Below, one piece after another: positions 60,075 to 64,000 of a stretch of DNA of 64,000 nt. Source of the stretch: Paracoccus fistulariae (GTDB taxonomy: Bacteria > Pseudomonadota > Alphaproteobacteria > Rhodobacterales > Rhodobacteraceae); contig NZ_CP067136.1 in NCBI RefSeq assembly GCF_028553785.1, positions 3,346,501-3,410,500 of the forward strand, written 5' to 3'. A program made the position numbers and the translations under genes. The notes below the pieces were generated by a model. It worked only from the letters and a program-made list of their open reading frames with translations. It was not told the origin of the DNA and did no database searches. Numbering within the stretch: position 1 is the first letter of the stretch; every line of letters starts with the position of its first letter.

Positions 60075-60195
60075 GTGACATCCTTGCATTTGCCAAGCCC
60101 CATTTCTGTGATGGCGGGCAGGAAGGTGCAAGGCCCCTTATGCAGCATCGACGTGCCGGATTGACCGCCACGCGCAGCCGCGATAGGGCGCTGGC

Positions 60196-62010
60196 ATGGC
60201 ACGCGCACCCCTTCTTCAACTGACCGATATTTCGCTGACATTCGGCGGCAACCCCGTCTTTCAGGACCTGTCCCTGATCGTCCAGCAGGGCGACCGGGTG
60301 GCATTGGTCGGCCGCAACGGATCCGGCAAATCGACGCTGATGAAGGTGATGGCCGGGCTGGTCGAACCCGACCGGGGCGAGGTGATCCTCGGCGCCGGTG
60401 CCCATGTCGGCTATATGGAGCAGGACCCGGATCTGTCGGGCTTCCAGACGCTGGGCGAATTTGCCGCCAGCGGCCTGCCCGAATCCGAGGCCTACCGCGT
60501 CGAGATGGCGGCCGAGGGGCTGAAATTCGATCCGGCGCGCCCGGTCTCGACCGCCTCGGGCGGAGAGCGTCGCCGCGCCGCGCTGGCGAGATTGCTGGCG
60601 CAGGCGCCGGAACTGATGCTGCTGGACGAGCCGACGAACCATCTGGATATCGAGGCCATCGGCTGGCTGGAAGATCACCTGTCGCAGACCCGCGCGGCCT
60701 ATGTCATCATCAGCCATGACCGTGCCTTTCTGCGCCGCCTGACCCGCGCGACCCTGTGGATCGACCGGGGCGAGGTGCGTCGGCAGGAACGCGGCTTTGA
60801 ACATTTCGAGGATTGGCGCGAGGCCGTCTGGTCCGCCGAGGACGACGCCCGGCACAAGCTGGACCGCAAGATCAAGGCCGAGGCGCGTTGGGCGGTCGAG
60901 GGTATCAGCGCCCGGCGCAAGCGCAATCAGGGCCGCGTGCGCGCGCTGGCCGATCTGCGGGCGGAGCGCGCGGCGCAGATCCGCAGGCAGGGCACGGCGG
61001 CGATGGCCTTCGAGGCCGGTCCGCAATCGGGCAAGCGCGTGATCGAGGCGCAGGGCATCACCAAATCCTTTGGCGACCGCACCATTCTGAAGCCCTTTGA
61101 CCTGCGGGTGAAACGCGGCGACCGGATTGCCTTTGTCGGCCCGAATGGCGCGGGCAAAACGACCCTGATCAGGATGCTGACAGGCGAGATCCCCCCCGAT
61201 CAGGGCAGCGTCACGCTGGGCACCAATCTGGATCTGGCGGTGTTCGATCAGACGCGCTCGGCCCTGAACCCGGATCAAAGCCTGTGGGAATCGCTGACCG
61301 GCGATCCCGAGATGCGCGTCTCGGGTCGGGCGGATCAGGTGATGGTGCGGGGTCAGCCGCGCCATGTGGTCGGCTATCTGAAGGATTTCCTTTTCGACGA
61401 TGCGCAGGTCCGCGCGCCGGTGCGCAGCCTGTCGGGCGGCGAAAAGGCCCGGCTGCTGCTGGCGCGGCTGATGGCGCGGAACTCGAACCTTTTGGTGCTG
61501 GACGAACCGACCAACGATCTGGATGTCGAAACGCTGGATCTGCTGCAGGATATTCTGGGCGATTATGACGGCACCGTGCTGCTGGTCAGCCACGATCGCG
61601 ATTTCATCGACCGCGTGGCCGATACCACCATCGCGATGGAAGGCGATGGCCGTGCCGTGATCTATGCCGGAGGGTGGAGCGATTATCGCGCCCAGCGGGG
61701 CGAGGATGCGCCTGCGACGGCCCCCGTTTCCGAAGCCCCGGCGCGAAAGCCTGTGTCTGCGGAAAAACCGAAAGCGGCGAAATCGGGCCTCAGCTTTACC
61801 GAAAAGCACCGGCTTGAGGAATTGCCCGCTGTGATATCCCGGCTGGAGGCCGAGATCGCCAAGCTGTCGGCATTCCTGTCCGATCCCGATCTTTATGCAA
61901 CCGCGCCGCAGAAATTCGAAAAGGCGACTGCCGCGCTGTCGGAACGCCAATCCGCGCTGGAAGCCGCCGAGGAAGAATGGTTGCTTCTTGAGGAAAAGGC
62001 CGCAGGCTGA
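60196..62010 (+). CDS. ABC-F family ATPase (Uup-like)
   Basis: A 604-residue soluble protein with two ATP-binding cassettes in one chain and no membrane part, as in ABC-F ribosome-associated factors. Cassette 1: VGRNGSGKST near residue 40, signature SGGERRR, LMLLDEPTNHLDIEAI. Cassette 2: VGPNGAGKTT near 315, LSGGEKARL, LLVLDEPTNDLDVETL. A linker of about 80 residues joins them, and the C-terminus has a coiled-coil domain (about 530-604) as in Uup, which binds DNA and helps at branched intermediates and in ribosome assembly. Single gene. Confidence 0.9.
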   Translation: MARAPLLQLTDISLTFGGNPVFQDLSLIVQQGDRVALVGRNGSGKSTLMKVMAGLVEPDRGEVILGAGAHVGYMEQDPDLSGFQTLGEFAASGLPESEAYRVEMAAEGLKFDPARPVSTASGGERRRAALARLLAQAPELMLLDEPTNHLDIEAIGWLEDHLSQTRAAYVIISHDRAFLRRLTRATLWIDRGEVRRQERGFEHFEDWREAVWSAEDDARHKLDRKIKAEARWAVEGISARRKRNQGRVRALADLRAERAAQIRRQGTAAMAFEAGPQSGKRVIEAQGITKSFGDRTILKPFDLRVKRGDRIAFVGPNGAGKTTLIRMLTGEIPPDQGSVTLGTNLDLAVFDQTRSALNPDQSLWESLTGDPEMRVSGRADQVMVRGQPRHVVGYLKDFLFDDAQVRAPVRSLSGGEKARLLLARLMARNSNLLVLDEPTNDLDVETLDLLQDILGDYDGTVLLVSHDRDFIDRVADTTIAMEGDGRAVIYAGGWSDYRAQRGEDAPATAPVSEAPARKPVSAEKPKAAKSGLSFTEKHRLEELPAVISRLEAEIAKLSAFLSDPDLYATAPQKFEKATAALSERQSALEAAEEEWLLLEEKAAG

Positions 62011-62032
62011 TCCTGTCGGCGGGGGAGGCACC

Positions 62033-63094
62033 ATGGTCGCAGCATTGCAAGGCATCCGTATCGTCGAATTCGCCGGTCTTGGTCCGACGCCTTTCGCGGC
62101 GATGTGGCTGGCCGAACATGGCGCGCAGGTCGTCCGCATCGTGCGCCCGGAGGAACAGCCGCTGCTGGGCCCGCATCGCGATTTGCTGAACCGTGGCCGG
62201 GATTGGGTCGAACTGGACCTGAAACGCCCGCAGGATCATGCCGTCGCCCGCGAACTGGTGCTGCGCGCCGATGCGCTGATCGAAGGGATGCGCCCCGGCG
62301 TGATGGAGCGTCTGGGCCTTGGTCCAGCGGATTTCGCCGATAATCCCCGACTGGTCTATGGCCGCATGACGGGATGGGGGCAATCCGGGCCTTTGTCCGA
62401 CAGCGCGGGCCATGACATCACCTATCTGGCGATCACCGGCGCGCTGCACGCCATCGGTCCTGCCGAACATCCGGTCCCGCCGCTGAACCTGCTGGGGGAT
62501 TTCGCGGGCGGGTCGATGTATCTGGTCTCGGGCATGCTGGCGGCAATGCTGCGCGCCAGCCGCACGGGGCGCGGGCAGGTGGTGGATGCCGCGATTACCG
62601 ATGGTGTCGCGCATCTGATGACCATGATTTCGGGGCTGCGCATGGCAAACCTGTGGTCTGACCGGCGCGAGGCCAACCTGCTGGACGGCGGTGCGCCCTA
62701 TTACAGTCTGTATCGCTGTGCCGATGGCGGTTTTCTGGCCATCGGGGCGATCGAGCCGAAATTCTGGTCGAGATTGCTTGAACTGCTGGGGATCGCGGCC
62801 GACAGCCTGCCGGATCGTGGCGATCCCGACAATTGGCCCGCGATCCGGGCACGGCTGGAACAGGTGATCGCACGCCGCTCTCGTGACGAATGGGCGCGGC
62901 TGCTGGAGGGGCAGGACGCCTGCGCCGCCCCCGTCCTGTCGATCGACGAGGCCCCGCGCCATCCCCATAACATCGCGCGCCGCAGCTTTTCGGGACATGA
63001 GCCGATGCCAGCGCCGCGTCTGTCGGCCACGCCGCCCCATATTCGCAGCGGGCAGGAAATCCGGGCCGAGGTCGCGCTGCAACGCTGGTTGTGA
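62033..63094 (+). CDS. Alpha-methylacyl-CoA racemase-like CoA transferase family III protein
   Basis: A 353-residue family III (CaiB/BaiF) protein of the AMACR kind, which inverts the C2 centre of 2-methylacyl-CoAs so that they can enter beta-oxidation. H127 and D156 sit in AGHDITYL and NLLGDFAGG, at the same positions as the catalytic pair of the mycobacterial racemase as I recall it. The N-terminus reads LQGIRIVEFAGLGPTPFAAM. I chose the ATG at 62033 since GGGGGAGG precedes it; the open frame upstream overlaps the ABC-F gene. It ends next to a convergent metallopeptidase gene. Confidence 0.87.
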   Translation: MVAALQGIRIVEFAGLGPTPFAAMWLAEHGAQVVRIVRPEEQPLLGPHRDLLNRGRDWVELDLKRPQDHAVARELVLRADALIEGMRPGVMERLGLGPADFADNPRLVYGRMTGWGQSGPLSDSAGHDITYLAITGALHAIGPAEHPVPPLNLLGDFAGGSMYLVSGMLAAMLRASRTGRGQVVDAAITDGVAHLMTMISGLRMANLWSDRREANLLDGGAPYYSLYRCADGGFLAIGAIEPKFWSRLLELLGIAADSLPDRGDPDNWPAIRARLEQVIARRSRDEWARLLEGQDACAAPVLSIDEAPRHPHNIARRSFSGHEPMPAPRLSATPPHIRSGQEIRAEVALQRWL

Positions 63095-63095
63095 T

Positions 63096-64000
63096 CTATT
63101 GCGCGGGCAGGGCGTGATCGGTGATCCAGTCATGCACGAAGGTCAGCTTTTCGCGGATGCGCGGGGTCAGCACGAAGGGATAAAGGTCCGAATTGTCCAG
63201 CGCCCGGTTGATGTCATTGATGGCGATGGCGACATCGGTGGTGATGGTCAGAAGATGTTCGGCATTTCCGTCCTGATAGGGGGCGTAATCCGGGGGTAAT
63301 CCCGACATGGACAGGCCCGCATTCACGAAACTGTCGGTGAAATCGACCATATGCAGCAGATGCGCAGTTGTCTCGGCCCAATCCTCATGCGGATGGGCGG
63401 TGGCGTAATCGGTGATATAGTCGCCTTTTGGCGGCTTCGGATTTGCGTAATGCGCTTGCAGGGCCGCACCGTAATCGGCGCGCTCATCCCCGAAAATCTC
63501 GCGGAAGGCGGGCAGGAACTCGGGCTGGGCCGAAAGGCGGGTGAACAGGAAATGCGCGATCTCATGCCGCAGATGCCCCACCATCGAGCGGTACTGCTCG
63601 CGCAGTTGGTGCTGTCTTTGCAGGCGGATCAGCTCATCCGCCTCGGTAACATTGATGGTGATGATGCCATTGGCATGGCCCATCATCACCGGCTCTTCGC
63701 TGTCGCCGATCCGCTCTGACATCATGCGAAAGCGCGGGCGGGGGCCGGGATCCGCCTGGGTGAACCAGCCCCAGTTCGACAGATTGGCCAGCACCCACCG
63801 TTTCGCCCGCTCGGCCCGCGCCAGAAGCTGGCGGTTGTCGCCGACCGACAGATCCGGCACCACATCCGTCATCAGGCAGGACCGGCACCAGAGCTGGCCA
63901 GGTTCCGCCATCCAGTTGCAGCCGATGCTGTCGCGATTGACGCATGGGGCGGCCTCATTCAGCATGGTGCGCGCCTCGGGGTCGTAGTAAAGCTGCGCCC
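63096..64000 (-). CDS. Zinc-ribbon and putative zinc-binding metallopeptidase (5' part outside window)
   Basis: The frame is open to the window edge, so the N-terminus is missing. The visible 301 residues start with the end of a zinc ribbon (QLYYDPEART, then CVNRDSIGCNW and LWCRSCLMT, four Cys) and continue into a helical domain with the zinc-peptidase motif LRHEIAHFLF (HExxH) and a downstream EDWAETTAHLLHMVD. This layout, ribbon plus HExxH domain, matches a bacterial family annotated as putative zinc-binding metallopeptidase; its function is unknown. It converges on the racemase gene with one base between them. Confidence 0.8.
   Translation of the reverse strand, partial: AQLYYDPEARTMLNEAAPCVNRDSIGCNWMAEPGQLWCRSCLMTDVVPDLSVGDNRQLLARAERAKRWVLANLSNWGWFTQADPGPRPRFRMMSERIGDSEEPVMMGHANGIITINVTEADELIRLQRQHQLREQYRSMVGHLRHEIAHFLFTRLSAQPEFLPAFREIFGDERADYGAALQAHYANPKPPKGDYITDYATAHPHEDWAETTAHLLHMVDFTDSFVNAGLSMSGLPPDYAPYQDGNAEHLLTITTDVAIAINDINRALDNSDLYPFVLTPRIREKLTFVHDWITDHALPAQ

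Overview
The window is a GC-rich chromosomal segment from an alphaproteobacterium, most likely a Paracoccus-like member of the Rhodobacteraceae/Paracoccaceae. The pointers are the GlpS-type glycerol ABC ATPase, the glgBCAX-pgm block, a TauR/taurine-pyruvate aminotransferase pair, a TAXI-type TRAP transporter, and the conserved order pyrH-frr-uppS-cdsA-dxr-rseP-bamA-skp. Genes are densely packed, often with ATGA or TGATG overlaps. I see no tRNA, rRNA, CRISPR array, prophage or intact insertion sequence. The first and last genes run off the window.

Layout. 1-729 (minus): start of a glycerol ABC transporter operon. 1148-11516 (plus): alpha-glucosidase followed by a complete glycogen metabolism operon (glgB, glgC, glgA, glgX, pgm). 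11719-16367 (plus): a periplasmic molybdenum hydroxylase (isoquinoline 1-oxidoreductase type) with its own diheme cytochrome and two cofactor maturation proteins (XdhC and a MobA-like cytidylyltransferase). 16448-21155: DUF1269 protein, acetylpolyamine amidohydrolase, PPC/DUF296 protein, HchA, and an SDR plus monooxygenase pair. 21216-27504: a TAXI TRAP transporter facing away from taurine-pyruvate aminotransferase and its regulator TauR, with two TauR-like boxes between them. 27943-31281: a large RTX metalloprotease with an AT-rich upstream region and a strongly structured leader. 31761-36748 (minus): a five-gene operon (permease, VOC protein, acyl-CoA dehydrogenase, CoA transferase, MaoC/HTD2-like hydratase) whose content resembles itaconate degradation clusters. 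36934-41807 (plus): AGE-family isomerase, 1,5-anhydro-D-fructose reductase-like dehydrogenase, D-2-hydroxyacid dehydrogenase, a PEP mutase/isocitrate lyase family protein and ArsH. 41932-42109: a MITE-like element. 42151-46314 (minus): 6-phosphogluconate dehydrogenase, thioesterase, MOSC protein, pyridoxal kinase and BioY. 46489-50401: Ppx/GppA, RlmE, an AraC regulator and MiaA. 50495-59118 (plus): the core cell-envelope and translation cluster from pyrH to skp. 59136-64000: nucleoside hydrolase, ABC-F ATPase, alpha-methylacyl-CoA racemase and a partial zinc metallopeptidase.

How it works together. The glg operon holds all steps from glucose-1-phosphate to branched glycogen and back to linear glucan, and pgm links it to glucose-6-phosphate; the 6-phosphogluconate dehydrogenase further on belongs to the same hexose-phosphate network. 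The molybdenum hydroxylase operon is self-contained: catalytic subunits, electron acceptor and cofactor maturation. The most interesting accessory parts are the putative itaconate cluster, the AGE/anhydrofructose reductase cluster, the TauR-boxed TAXI transporter, and the RTX protease with its nested-hairpin leader. All assignments come from reading the sequence; no database search was run.
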